Source: Flavobacterium sp. LC2016-13
Lineage (GTDB): Bacteria > Bacteroidota > Bacteroidia > Flavobacteriales > Flavobacteriaceae
DNA: 64,000 nt
Assembly (NCBI RefSeq): GCF_009707955.1
Contig: NZ_WMDQ01000002.1
Location: 248,001 to 312,000 of the forward strand
Direction: 5' to 3'
Under the pieces are notes generated by a model that made no database searches, had not been told where the DNA came from, and saw nothing but the letters and a program-made list of their open reading frames with translations. The position numbers and the translations under genes are program-made. Positions 40,791 to 50,259 of this stretch are shown here, piece after piece. Every line of letters begins with the position of its first letter. The stretch's first letter is position 1.

Positions 40791-41699
40791 TTAAGCTATT
40801 TGTCGGCTTCTCAATTGGTTATAACAGCTGTTAAAACTCTCAATTTGATTTCTGGAAACAGGCACTTTCAGATCGGTATTATAAAACGATAACACATATC
40901 CCTGAGAATTTCCGGATACTTTTTGAATCTTAAACATGTTGACCAAATAAGTTCTGTGGCTTCTGAAAAAATGAGGATAATCTGTTATTTGTTTTTCGAA
41001 TTGAGTAAGGGAAATTCTTTTTAATTCGACATTGACTTCTTCATTTTCAGATTTGGTAAGTTCGATATAATTGCCATCAGCTTTTACAAATAGTAAATGT
41101 TCTAAATCTAGCGTAAAATCATCTTGTTTGACTTGCGTATTAATGAAAAGCGTCGATTTTAGAATTGTTTTTTCAGGTTCATTCGCTAACGGAACAAATT
41201 GCAGTACAAACGGCGAACCTTTTTTGGACTGAAAATAAAAACCGGTCAACCTCAGAAAAAAATAGAAAAAGATTCCTGCAACAAAGCAATTTCTGATTTC
41301 TTCGTATAAATAAAGTAATGACCAATTGAGTTTGTTATTATAAATCAGATCACGCATTAAGAAACTTCCAATGCCACACAACAGCAAAACAAAGCCAACA
41401 TGAAGGTATTCGTGCAATAAACTCCAATTATTAAACCGATTTCTTTTTTGTTTGATGTAATTGAATGTTCCAAAATAAACAAACAAAATTAAGGCAGGCG
41501 AAAAAGCGTGGAAGAAACAAATCAGGAAATAATTCATTCTGAATTCCGGTTCGTAAACACCAAACGGAGTAAACAATAAAAGAAATACAAAAAGAACGGC
41601 AAAAACGGAAAGCGAACTTTTCAGGAGATTTTCTGGTTGATATCGGGTTGGATATTCAATTTCGTTTAATAAATGCTCTTTATTGATGTAAAATCCCAT
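40791..41699 (-). CDS. Membrane-bound LytTR-family regulator
   Basis: This 302-aa protein has four predicted membrane helices (residues about 30-48, 60-80, 100-118 and 135-155) followed by a LytTR DNA-binding domain (L-L-F-V-K-A-D-G-N-Y-I-E-L ... H-F-F-R-S-H-R-T-Y-L-V-N). There is no receiver domain. Such one-component membrane LytTR proteins can couple a membrane signal to a promoter directly. It lies 101 bases upstream of the acyltransferase gene on the same strand and may control it. Confidence 0.87.
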   Translation of the reverse strand: MGFYINKEHLLNEIEYPTRYQPENLLKSSLSVFAVLFVFLLLFTPFGVYEPEFRMNYFLICFFHAFSPALILFVYFGTFNYIKQKRNRFNNWSLLHEYLHVGFVLLLCGIGSFLMRDLIYNNKLNWSLLYLYEEIRNCFVAGIFFYFFLRLTGFYFQSKKGSPFVLQFVPLANEPEKTILKSTLFINTQVKQDDFTLDLEHLLFVKADGNYIELTKSENEEVNVELKRISLTQFEKQITDYPHFFRSHRTYLVNMFKIQKVSGNSQGYVLSFYNTDLKVPVSRNQIESFNSCYNQLRSRQIA

Positions 41700-41733
41700 G
41701 GTTGAATTGCCTTTGTTCGGGAATAAAAGTACG

Positions 41734-41777
41734 AAAAAAGCCTTCTCAAAATCAAAAGATTTTAGAAGGCTTTTTTT
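41734..41777. terminator. Terminator-like hairpin, left border of T6SS cassette
   Basis: AAAAAAGCCTTCT and GAAGGCTTTTTTT form the outer stem around AAAATC/GATTTT. It lies between two divergent gene starts, where no transcript should end. It is nearly identical to the hairpin at 46981-47026 on the other side of the T6SS genes. Confidence 0.7.
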
Positions 41778-41972
41778 AAAATCGCTTGTCTTATTCTAAT
41801 ACTTATAAAACTTATTGAGGCTGTTTCGTGATTGGCTTTCAATTTATTTTACTAACGCCTTACATTCTTTTGCTTTCTGGTCCACAGCACCTTTTGTGGA
41901 TATTCTTGCATAAAACCTGCTAATGCTGAGTAATAAAAAAGCGATTCGAAATAATAACCCAAAAATACAAAT

Positions 41973-42365
41973 ATGAGTTTTTTAGCAAAATTAGAATTAG
42001 ACAATGAAGTTTTTAATGTTTTAGAATTTGATGTGAATTTTACACAAAGCATTGATAACAACGGAAAACCCGCCAGTAAAGCCAAAGGCGGACAAATTAG
42101 ACTAGTAATTGAAACAACCCAAACCGATTTATTTTCAGATTGGATGATGGCTTATACAAGTATCAAAGACGGGAAAGTAATTTTTTACCGCAGAGACGCC
42201 ATGAGTACCATGAAAAAAGTAAGTTTTAAGAAAGCGTATTGTATTTCGCTTCAAAAAAAAATCAATAGCGAAGGAACTGTGCCTATGACTACAGAGATTT
42301 TAATCACTTGTAATGAAATAAAAGTAGGCAATACTTTATTTGATAATAACTGGAAAAACTCTTAA
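41973..42365 (+). CDS. tssD: Type VI secretion tube protein TssD (Hcp), Bacteroidota type
   Basis: This 130-aa protein matches the Hcp-like TssD of subtype iii T6SS: M-S-F-L-A-K-L-E-L-D-N-E-V-F-N-V-L, a central W-M-M-A-Y-T-S-I-K-D-G segment and the final strand M-T-T-E-I-L-I-T-C-N-E-I. Hcp hexamers stack into the tube that carries effectors and VgrG. No sheath, baseplate or membrane-complex genes are in the window. This is therefore an orphan cargo cassette that must use an apparatus encoded elsewhere. Confidence 0.88.
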   Translation: MSFLAKLELDNEVFNVLEFDVNFTQSIDNNGKPASKAKGGQIRLVIETTQTDLFSDWMMAYTSIKDGKVIFYRRDAMSTMKKVSFKKAYCISLQKKINSEGTVPMTTEILITCNEIKVGNTLFDNNWKNS

Positions 42366-42405
42366 GTCGAAAATATACCATTAACTAATTTAAAACCAAG
42401 CAAGC

Positions 42406-44259
42406 ATGGCACTACAAACTGATACAACAATTAAAATTGGTGAAACGATTATCCGAAATTTCAGCCGCTTAGCCATTATTCAAAAAATTCATGACCATCA
42501 TAGTTTTACTTTAGAAGTACGAAAAGACCTGTTGGTTGATGAGTTTAAAAGTGTAATGCCGGTTTCACAGCAATTATCGGGCGCAAAAATCAGCATCGAA
42601 ATAATACCTGCAAAAGGTTTGGATGATCTTATGATTATTCAAAACCCAAAAGATTATGTCATGCAGTTTTATGGGGTTATCACCAAAGTAAACTTTCAAA
42701 AATCGAATATTCGGGATGTAGAAGAAACAATATTGATTCAGGGACACAGTACTTCAAAATTATTAGACAATGCTCAGGATTGCTGCTCATTTACCAAAAT
42801 GACGCTCGAAGAAATTGTCAATAAAGTAAAATCGGGTTATGAAATCGATATGCATGTGCATCCGTATTATAAGGATAAACTAGCTTATACAGTGCAGTAT
42901 AACGAAAGCGATTTTAATTTCCTGAACCGTCTGGCCATGCGTCACGGGCAATGGTTTTATGATAACGGACGCATGATTGTTTTTGGAACTCCGGGAAGTT
43001 CATCCGTAGAACCCACTTTGGTTCACGGCGTTAACCTGCATGATTTTAGTTATGATATAGAATTAATGCCTGTATTGCTCAAAATCCTTGAAAATGACAA
43101 TCGCAAAGGAGATTATTCGAGCGATGATGTTTTAAAATACAGAAAAGAAATTGACGGTTTCCACCAAAATTTTATCAATAAATCTAATGAGGTTTTCAAT
43201 AAGGAAACTGTAATGCAGCGCAATCAAAATCCTGTTGAAGGATACGGAGACAGCACAGGCGAGGAATATGCTAAAAATAAAATGCGTGAAATAGCAGGCA
43301 AAATGATGCAGATAAGAGCTATCAGCGAAGTTCCGGGCATTACAATAGGCAATAACGTAATTGTAAGAGGTGTCGACATTCAACTGGACAGTTCTTACAC
43401 AGTAACCGAAATAACGCATAGTTGTGACGATGGCGGCGGTTACGAAAATCATTTTACAGCGGTAAATTTTAATGGCAATGTGTTTTCACCTAAAACCAAT
43501 CCTGATTTGATACCAATATGCAAAAGTCAGACAGCCATTGTAACAGCCAATGCAGATCCGGACGGACTCAGTGGTGTACAAATACAAATGCCGTGGCAGG
43601 AACTCAAAGGCGAAACTACACCATACATACCGGTATTGCAAAAATATGGAGGAGATGCCAGAGGAGCTCATGTCATACCTGAAATTGGCGATACGGTTTA
43701 TGTCAGTTTTCAGGGAGACAATGCGGAATTGCCAATTGTAGAAGGAACTTTAGCGAGCGCAAAAGAAAAAAGCGGTTACAGTACACCAAATAATGATTTG
43801 AAGGTATTTCGAACACGATCAGGAATCTTAATTGTGTGTAACGATGAAGAAGGAAGTGTTTTGATTGAGGACCCAAGCGGGAATAAATATTTTATGGATG
43901 GGAAGGGGAGTATGGAATTAGATGCTCCTAAAAACATGACTTTTAATGCTGGGGAAAACATCAATATCAATGCTGGACAAAATATGAATACGAATATAGG
44001 TTTTAATAAAACAGATACTGTTGGTGGTGATTATACGGAAACAATAACGGGATCAAAATCTCTTAATATTGGTATTGATTTTATACTCAATGTTACAGGA
44101 AAAATGTTTGAGTGGATAAAAGGATCTAAAGAAACAAAAAGTGAAGAAATTAAGGAAATGGCGCAGGAGTTATTTATAAGTAGTACCGAAAAAAGTATAA
44201 ACTTAAAAGGCTCTAAAGATATTAACAGCCACAGTGGTGAAAACTCAAGAAATTATTAG
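42406..44259 (+). CDS. tssI: Type VI secretion spike protein TssI (VgrG)
   Basis: This 617-aa VgrG has a gp27-like base (S-K-L-L-D-N-A ... Y-N-E-S-D-F-N-F-L-N-R-L-A-M-R-H-G-Q-W-F-Y), a gp5 OB-fold region around 380-480 and a repetitive beta-prism (E-N-I-N-I-N-A-G-Q-N-M-N-T-N-I-G). The C-terminal 60 residues (S-K-E-T-K-S-E-E-I-K-E ... S-G-E-N-S-R-N-Y) carry no recognised effector domain. The effector gene begins 2 bases after the stop. VgrG tips the Hcp tube and usually carries the adjacent effector. Confidence 0.9.
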   Translation: MALQTDTTIKIGETIIRNFSRLAIIQKIHDHHSFTLEVRKDLLVDEFKSVMPVSQQLSGAKISIEIIPAKGLDDLMIIQNPKDYVMQFYGVITKVNFQKSNIRDVEETILIQGHSTSKLLDNAQDCCSFTKMTLEEIVNKVKSGYEIDMHVHPYYKDKLAYTVQYNESDFNFLNRLAMRHGQWFYDNGRMIVFGTPGSSSVEPTLVHGVNLHDFSYDIELMPVLLKILENDNRKGDYSSDDVLKYRKEIDGFHQNFINKSNEVFNKETVMQRNQNPVEGYGDSTGEEYAKNKMREIAGKMMQIRAISEVPGITIGNNVIVRGVDIQLDSSYTVTEITHSCDDGGGYENHFTAVNFNGNVFSPKTNPDLIPICKSQTAIVTANADPDGLSGVQIQMPWQELKGETTPYIPVLQKYGGDARGAHVIPEIGDTVYVSFQGDNAELPIVEGTLASAKEKSGYSTPNNDLKVFRTRSGILIVCNDEEGSVLIEDPSGNKYFMDGKGSMELDAPKNMTFNAGENININAGQNMNTNIGFNKTDTVGGDYTETITGSKSLNIGIDFILNVTGKMFEWIKGSKETKSEEIKEMAQELFISSTEKSINLKGSKDINSHSGENSRNY

Positions 44260-44261
44260 AT

Positions 44262-45905
44262 ATGAGCATTACAAGAATTATTGGCGGATCATTCACAAAG
44301 ACAGCCACCGGAAATATAGAATTGCATGCAACTAATGGCAATATCAATCTTCATGCAGCCACACAAAATAACTGGGACGGAGGAGAAAATGGTATTTTTC
44401 ATCACGATTATGAACCTTCACATCCGGAGGATTTAATGAGTAATAGATTGGATCTCACGCTGAATTTATTTTTTGATGGCACTGGAAATAATAGAGAAAA
44501 TACTAGTGCCCGAGAATATAGAACGAGTGATTATGAAAAAGAATCGAACAAGAAAGATGATAGCTATGAGAACGACTATACCAATATTGCAAGGGCTTAT
44601 GATGTAATTTCAACTAAAAAGCCTATTAAAATTAATGCTTCAAAACCTTTAAAAGTATATGTAGAAGGAGTTGGTACTAGAGATTTAAAAAGCGATGATA
44701 TGTTGCCAATGGGTATTGCACAAAATGCAGGTTTTTGGAACACAGGAATAAAAGACAAAGTAAAAGTGGCTTGTGAAAAGGGAGCTTTGGAAATAAAAGA
44801 TGCTTCTGATGGAAAACCCATTGATCTTCTCACTATCAACGTTTATGGCTTTAGCCGTGGCGCAGCAACTGCGAGACATTTTTTAGATATTACTAATGTA
44901 GCTTATACCGTAAAAGTTTCTAAAGAAGGATATTTTACGTTTCCAGGTGATTTGTTGCCAAAAAGATATCCAAAAAATCAAGATAAAAGCAAACCTGACT
45001 ATCCCGAAAGTTTTGATATTAAATTGGGTTATTTTGGCAGATGTCTGGTTAATAATGGTGTTTTTGAGATAAAAAACGTTTCTTTCAATTTTGTAGGTTT
45101 GTATGATACCGTCTCCTCTCACGGTTTTAATCATAATAATGATGTAAAAGATTTAGGCCTTGATGCCATAAAAAAAGCAAAAATGGTTTTTCAGCTTTCG
45201 GCGGCTGATGAATATCGAGAGAATTTCGATTTGACTAATATTGATAGCGCAGGTTTAAAAGGATTGGAGTTAACGTTGCCTGGTGTACATTCAGATATTG
45301 GAGGTTCCTATATTGCCTGTGATATTGAACGTTCTGTAATACTAAAAGAAAAGTATTTTACAGGAACACGCGATGCACATTTTAAGTTTAGACCAACTAC
45401 TAAAAAAGCAGATGCATTTAAGGAATTATTGGTAAATGAAGGCTGGTACAAAGATCATCAACTAATACTGGAATATAATGAAGATGCTGGTATAGCCTAT
45501 TTGGTTGGCAGAAGAGAATTAGAAAATGCTTACGACAAAATCGCGTTGAATAAAATGATTATGGTTTCTAACCAATTTGGTGTCGAATATGATGAAAACA
45601 AAAAAAAGAAAAAGACAAATCTTTCAGATCCTTTTTTAGCTAGTATTTTCGATCAGCTTACAAAATATAGCCAGGCAGTTATGATGCACAGAAATCAATT
45701 TATAAGAGAAAAGAAACCCGTTCATCAATATTGGGCAGAATCAAAACAAATAAGTTATCTGGATTATTTAAGTCCAACAGATTTAAAAGAATTACGAAAC
45801 AGATATTTGCATTGGTCGGTGAAAGCAGATCATTTTGGACTAGGCCCCAGATTTAATGAAGTTTTACCCGTCGAAAAACGTAAAAGAGAAATACATAATG
45901 GATAA
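44262..45905 (+). CDS. T6SS phospholipase-type effector (DUF2235, Tle1-like)
   Basis: This 547-aa protein has an alpha/beta hydrolase domain of the DUF2235/Tle1 type. F-F-D-G-T-G-N-N lies at 70-77. The nucleophile is S198 in G-F-S-R-G, with D282 in F-V-G-L-Y-D-T-V and H343 in P-G-V-H-S-D-I-G-G. Tle1 enzymes hydrolyse membrane phospholipids in target bacteria. The first 45 residues (T-A-T-G-N-I-E-L-H-A-T-N-G-N-I-N-L-H-A-A) look like extra beta-prism repeats of a VgrG tail and may dock the effector on the spike. The lipoprotein gene overlapping its 3' end is the likely immunity gene. Confidence 0.87.
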   Translation: MSITRIIGGSFTKTATGNIELHATNGNINLHAATQNNWDGGENGIFHHDYEPSHPEDLMSNRLDLTLNLFFDGTGNNRENTSAREYRTSDYEKESNKKDDSYENDYTNIARAYDVISTKKPIKINASKPLKVYVEGVGTRDLKSDDMLPMGIAQNAGFWNTGIKDKVKVACEKGALEIKDASDGKPIDLLTINVYGFSRGAATARHFLDITNVAYTVKVSKEGYFTFPGDLLPKRYPKNQDKSKPDYPESFDIKLGYFGRCLVNNGVFEIKNVSFNFVGLYDTVSSHGFNHNNDVKDLGLDAIKKAKMVFQLSAADEYRENFDLTNIDSAGLKGLELTLPGVHSDIGGSYIACDIERSVILKEKYFTGTRDAHFKFRPTTKKADAFKELLVNEGWYKDHQLILEYNEDAGIAYLVGRRELENAYDKIALNKMIMVSNQFGVEYDENKKKKKTNLSDPFLASIFDQLTKYSQAVMMHRNQFIREKKPVHQYWAESKQISYLDYLSPTDLKELRNRYLHWSVKADHFGLGPRFNEVLPVEKRKREIHNG

Positions 45906-46896
45906 AATAAACAAAATATTGATTTTTTTAATCATCACATTAAACACAAGCTGTCAAATGAAAAAATACGAATGGGAAAGTTATACCTGCCAACCTTCAC
46001 GAGAATATAAGGGTAATGAAAATATATATGGTGTAGAATTTGTTAGAGGTGACATCCTTACGCTTGATGGAGATCACGCTCATTTGCCTTTTGGTGGTTC
46101 TTCAGGTGAATGGGGATATACTGGTGCTGCATGGACTTCACAACATGGTCTACCTGTAGGAGCCGATGTTATCTATTATGCTGGTTACGAAGATAAGTTT
46201 TACCAGCTAAAAGTTGACTTTCCTGTAGAAGAAATGAAAAAAGCAATGGATACGACTTATCGTTACAATGACCATACGAACGAAAAATTTTCAGGATTAA
46301 TTTTTGGTTTTGCACCACAAGGTATGGTAGTAGTATGGAAAAAATATGGAATTTTTAGGATTGAACTGGGACGTTATCAGGCTCAGGTAATTAAAGACGA
46401 CGCAGAACTGGAAGAAAAACTGTTTAAAGGCTGGTCAATGAACCGTTTGGCAGTCAAACAAAGAGATTTTTTGCCCGATGCAAGTTGTGCCAAATGGGAT
46501 ATGTATCGTAAGCGTTACACTTTTCGGATAAAAATGGAAAACGAAAATCCAGCATTGCGCCTATTCCGATATTGTTTTACCAATTACAATGGAGAGAAAG
46601 ATATTATTTTTATGCCACCACTTCCTGCTACGAGCTATGATAATCGTGCTTTACCGCAAATTCTCGAACTAGATTGGGAAACTGGTGTGGGAGAAAGTTT
46701 TAGAGGAAATATTTTTTTGAATGAAAAAATAATATTCGAAAAATTTCAAAATTTTAAGACCGAGGATAAACAAGAATTTGAAGTCAGGATTAGTAAAGAT
46801 AACAGAACTATGAAATTGTATTTAAATCATGAACCCTTAGAAGTAGATAGTGTCCGTATTTATAAAGGTTCTGTTATGTATGAAGGATCTTATTAG
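45898..46896 (+). CDS. DUF2931-like lipoprotein, putative immunity protein
   Basis: This 332-aa protein starts at the ATG at 45898, which overlaps the effector stop by 8 bases. A lipoprotein signal (L-I-F-L-I-I-T-L-N-T-S-C-Q) is followed by a domain that resembles DUF2931 (G-V-E-F-V-R-G-D-I ... L-P-V-G-A-D-V-I-Y-Y-A-G-Y-E-D-K-F-Y, later Y-R-K-R-Y-T-F-R). Lipid anchoring places it in the periplasm, where a phospholipase effector would have to be neutralised. DUF2931 genes often sit beside T6SS effectors. Immunity function is inferred from overlap and location. Confidence 0.8.
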   Translation: MDKINKILIFLIITLNTSCQMKKYEWESYTCQPSREYKGNENIYGVEFVRGDILTLDGDHAHLPFGGSSGEWGYTGAAWTSQHGLPVGADVIYYAGYEDKFYQLKVDFPVEEMKKAMDTTYRYNDHTNEKFSGLIFGFAPQGMVVVWKKYGIFRIELGRYQAQVIKDDAELEEKLFKGWSMNRLAVKQRDFLPDASCAKWDMYRKRYTFRIKMENENPALRLFRYCFTNYNGEKDIIFMPPLPATSYDNRALPQILELDWETGVGESFRGNIFLNEKIIFEKFQNFKTEDKQEFEVRISKDNRTMKLYLNHEPLEVDSVRIYKGSVMYEGSY

Positions 46897-46980
46897 TTTT
46901 TAATTTGATTTTTTAGATTATTATAAAACCCAAATCAATAATAGAAAAAGGATAAATAGATATTTATCTTATTTTAGAAC

Positions 46981-47026
46981 AAAAAAAAGCCTTCCAAAAA
47001 TCAAAATGATTTTAGAAGGCTTTTTT
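46981..47026. terminator. Bidirectional terminator, right border of T6SS cassette
   Basis: AAAAAAAAGCCTTCC and GAAGGCTTTTTT form the stem around AAAAATCA/TGATTTT. It ends the converging immunity and LRR-protein transcripts. It shares nearly the whole sequence with 41734-41777. Confidence 0.82.
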
Positions 47027-47052
47027 AAATTGGAATAATAATCTACTTAAAT

Positions 47053-50000
47053 TTATTCCTTGATTACTTTTTCGACTTTGCTGCCTTTTTCAGTTGTGAT
47101 TCTGATGAAGTAAAGACCATTTGCTTTGTCTGAAATATTAAGTTGAGTTGAGTTATTGTCTTCTATTTTTGTTTGCAGGATTCTTCCCTGAACATCAAAT
47201 AATTCGATATATTTTATAGCATTATCTGCCGTAATATTTACGTTTCCTTTTGTATGAGTTGGATATAAAGTGACAGTTTTATCAACCTGATGATCTTTAG
47301 TTCCTAAGTTTTTAAAGATCGTTTCAGCTTTGTTCGTTTCGATTGGCGCGTTGTAATCAAAATAAATATCAGCTTCTTTACCAACCTGGTCGCCTGAAAG
47401 CAGGTTTCCTTGTGTTTGAATTTTGAATAAAATATTTCCATGTCCGTTAACCGGAGGATCTTTAGACGTAATCTTATTTTTTTTAGCTGTACCTAAATTA
47501 ATATTGGTAAAAATAAATTCGGCTACATTTCCGTGAATAACAATTTCAGATTCGTGAGATGTATTTAATACCTGTAGCGAATTAATGTCATATTTGGTTT
47601 GGTCAACCACAACTTTTACAACTACATTTTCTGCCGCAGCAGTTCCTGTGTTTTCAAAATTGACCACATAATGTAAATAATCTCCAATGGTACTTGGCGA
47701 AATACTTGGACCTTCAAGACACGTTATATCGTTTGGATCATATGAACCAACTATAATCTCATTGAAGTTGAATACATTGTCATCCGGATTAAAATCGCCT
47801 GCAATTGGGTTTACTGTCGCTGTAAAATTTAATACATCTCCAATATTTGCAGGAGGTGATTGTATTGGTGTATTTACATTTAAACCCACATAATAACTTC
47901 TGCTTTCAAAAGGAAGTAAATCATTATAATTCCAAGTCATTAATCCTGGACTTTGCACATTGGGCGCTAAAGTAGCCAGTCCGTAATGTAAAATATCCTG
48001 ATTGTATGCAAAATTAAAACTTCCGCTTGCTGCCTGATTTCCTTTGTTTTTAATCACGATTTGATACCATGCCATAAATCCAGGTTTTGCTGGCGAAATT
48101 GGAGCAATCACAATTTCGACATCACTTTGATTTCCAGCTGCTGTAATACAAAAATCCTGAGCGGTAACATGATTATTGTTGTCTGTAAAAGTAAGTGTTG
48201 GGTTTACCGGAGAAATTGTAAAAAGCGTTGGGTTTTCAAGATGCGGAACTAAATTAAAATTTCCTGCATCGGTATAAAAAGTATATTTTCCGTTCGTTTT
48301 GGTAAAACCTTCACTTTGTATTGAACCATCGTTAATCCCTATTTTTACATTAGCTTGTTTAGCATCAGCAGCGTCACAGCCATTATTATCAATGTCAAAA
48401 GCAATCGTTCCTGTTATTGTATTATAATTTCCGCCCGGATTAAAAGAGCAATACGAGTTTACAACAGCATTTGATAATCCTAAATTGCCTAAATACAATT
48501 TTGTCGCATCAATATTGGCTTCATCCTGACAAACAAAAATCAAATTCGTGTTTGCGCTGCTAAAAAATAAGTTTTCGTTTCTTCCATTTTTAGCAAAAAC
48601 CATTTTTAGATTCGGATTATTATTGGCAGATAAAGATTGAAAGTTTGTTAAATTTGAAACATCTATGGTTTCTAAACCAGTTGCGCTTACATTCAATGTT
48701 TCAATATTTGGAGCATCAGAAAAATCTAAAGTTGTAATTGGCGCTTCTATACAAAATAAAGAAGTTAAACTGCTACAACCCGAAATATCCAGAGAAGTAA
48801 GGCTATTATAACCACAATCTAAACTTTTTAAATTAGTTAAACCTGAAACATTTAAAGTTGTTAATGGCGCTTTTTGTACTGCAGTTCCGTTTAATGAAAG
48901 TGTTTGAAGTGCCGTACAACCCTGCACATTTACAGAAGCTAATACACTACTAAGATTACTAATGTAGGTTAATGCACTACAATTTGAAAAATCAGCTGTG
49001 ACAAGATCCGTATTTTGTATCAAAAGATTATTTAATGCCGTACAACCTGAAAGATTTAAATTAGCAGTTGGGTTTTCATCTAAATTAAGAACTTGTAAAT
49101 TGGTATTTCCTGAAAGATTTAAAGACGGAATTTGATTTGAATTTAAAATAGCATTCTTTAAATTACCTGTTCCCGTTAGATTTAAAGTAGCAATTGCATT
49201 TGTTGAAGCTCTAAGATCTGTAAGACCTGGTGATGTATTTAAATTTAGTGCTGTAATTTGATTATTGCTACAATCTAAATTATAAAGTGCAGTACAACCT
49301 GTAAGGGTTAATGAAGTTAAAGCATTGTTTTTTACATCTATTTCTTTTAATGCACTACAACCGGAAAGATCTAAAGCAGTAATCAAATTGTCCGGTATTT
49401 TTAAATATTCAAGACTTGAACAGTTTGAAAAATTAGCTGTTGTAATATCATGATGAAGACTAAATGTAGATTGCGGAAAATTAAGCAATGTACAACCTGC
49501 AGCATTTACAGAAGTTAACGTTAGATTATCTTCGATTAAAAAAGTAGTTAATTTTGTGAGGCCGGAAACATTCAATGAGGTTAGTTTATTGTTCACCGCA
49601 TTAAAATAATTCAAATTTGGACAACCGGTTAAATCAAGAGATGTTAGAACATTATCTGCAAGATATATTTGATTTACGGAAGCAAGATTACTCACATTAA
49701 AAGTAGAAAAACTTGGGTTTTGCTGTGCAACAATTGTGGTTTGACTCGGGTTATTTGAGATGTTTAAAGTGGTTAATGACGGACTTTGCATAAAGGTAAC
49801 ACCAGTTAAAGTACTCATTCCTGAAACCGTTGCTGTTACCAAAGTTGGACTGTCAACATAAATAGTTTTTAGGTTTGGCATTCCGCTTAAACTTATTGAT
49901 GTTGCACTGATTCCTTTAAAACCTAATTCGGTTACGTTGGTAAAACCTTCAATTCCTTGAATATTGGTTACCAAATACGCATTTGAACCTTCAATCCAAA

Positions 50001-50211
50001 GCCGATCAATTAAAGCCGCTTCAGAAACCTGAATCTGGTTATCAAAATTCGTATCTATTCTTGTCACAGCTACACCGCCTGAAAAGGCTGTAAAGTTGGC
50101 TGAACCACCATTTACTAACATGTTTTTGAATGTGCTATCTGTAAAAGTAAGTGTCTGGGCATTTACCATTCCGGTAAGCAATAACACCATTAAGAGTAAT
50201 TTTCTTTTCAT
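47053..50211 (-). CDS. Large LRR surface protein with type IX secretion sorting domain
   Basis: This 1052-aa protein has a signal peptide (L-L-L-M-V-L-L-L-T-G-M-V-N-A-Q). A long run of leucine-rich-type repeats follows, about residues 70-560, built on L-x-x-L-x-I/V-S-G-C-x-x-L-x-x-L and L-D-C-S-N-N-Q-I. A region with G-T-I-A-F-D-I-D-N-N-G-C-D (about 600) precedes beta-sandwich sequence of the DUF7619 kind (A-P-I-S-P-A-K-P-G-F ... V-G-S-Y-D-P-N-D-I). A C-terminal T9SS type A sorting domain (L-Y-P-T-H-T-K-G-N-V ... G-L-Y-F-I-R-I-T-T-E-K-G) ends it. It is exported to the cell surface, probably for adhesion or binding. A LytTR/TPR-kinase pair lies directly upstream. Confidence 0.88.
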   Translation of the reverse strand: MKRKLLLMVLLLTGMVNAQTLTFTDSTFKNMLVNGGSANFTAFSGGVAVTRIDTNFDNQIQVSEAALIDRLWIEGSNAYLVTNIQGIEGFTNVTELGFKGISATSISLSGMPNLKTIYVDSPTLVTATVSGMSTLTGVTFMQSPSLTTLNISNNPSQTTIVAQQNPSFSTFNVSNLASVNQIYLADNVLTSLDLTGCPNLNYFNAVNNKLTSLNVSGLTKLTTFLIEDNLTLTSVNAAGCTLLNFPQSTFSLHHDITTANFSNCSSLEYLKIPDNLITALDLSGCSALKEIDVKNNALTSLTLTGCTALYNLDCSNNQITALNLNTSPGLTDLRASTNAIATLNLTGTGNLKNAILNSNQIPSLNLSGNTNLQVLNLDENPTANLNLSGCTALNNLLIQNTDLVTADFSNCSALTYISNLSSVLASVNVQGCTALQTLSLNGTAVQKAPLTTLNVSGLTNLKSLDCGYNSLTSLDISGCSSLTSLFCIEAPITTLDFSDAPNIETLNVSATGLETIDVSNLTNFQSLSANNNPNLKMVFAKNGRNENLFFSSANTNLIFVCQDEANIDATKLYLGNLGLSNAVVNSYCSFNPGGNYNTITGTIAFDIDNNGCDAADAKQANVKIGINDGSIQSEGFTKTNGKYTFYTDAGNFNLVPHLENPTLFTISPVNPTLTFTDNNNHVTAQDFCITAAGNQSDVEIVIAPISPAKPGFMAWYQIVIKNKGNQAASGSFNFAYNQDILHYGLATLAPNVQSPGLMTWNYNDLLPFESRSYYVGLNVNTPIQSPPANIGDVLNFTATVNPIAGDFNPDDNVFNFNEIIVGSYDPNDITCLEGPSISPSTIGDYLHYVVNFENTGTAAAENVVVKVVVDQTKYDINSLQVLNTSHESEIVIHGNVAEFIFTNINLGTAKKNKITSKDPPVNGHGNILFKIQTQGNLLSGDQVGKEADIYFDYNAPIETNKAETIFKNLGTKDHQVDKTVTLYPTHTKGNVNITADNAIKYIELFDVQGRILQTKIEDNNSTQLNISDKANGLYFIRITTEKGSKVEKVIKE

Positions 50212-50259
50212 AATTTGGGTAATTAAGTATTCGTTAGAAAATATTGGGGATGATTTTTG

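Noticed and set aside
41852-42085. Minus-strand frame at the left of the T6SS genes
   Set aside because: It runs against the Hcp start and contains a mix of promoter and coding sequence; no family is recognised.
41973-46896. A complete T6SS
   Set aside because: Only Hcp, VgrG, effector and immunity genes are present; no sheath, baseplate, membrane complex or ClpV gene was seen.
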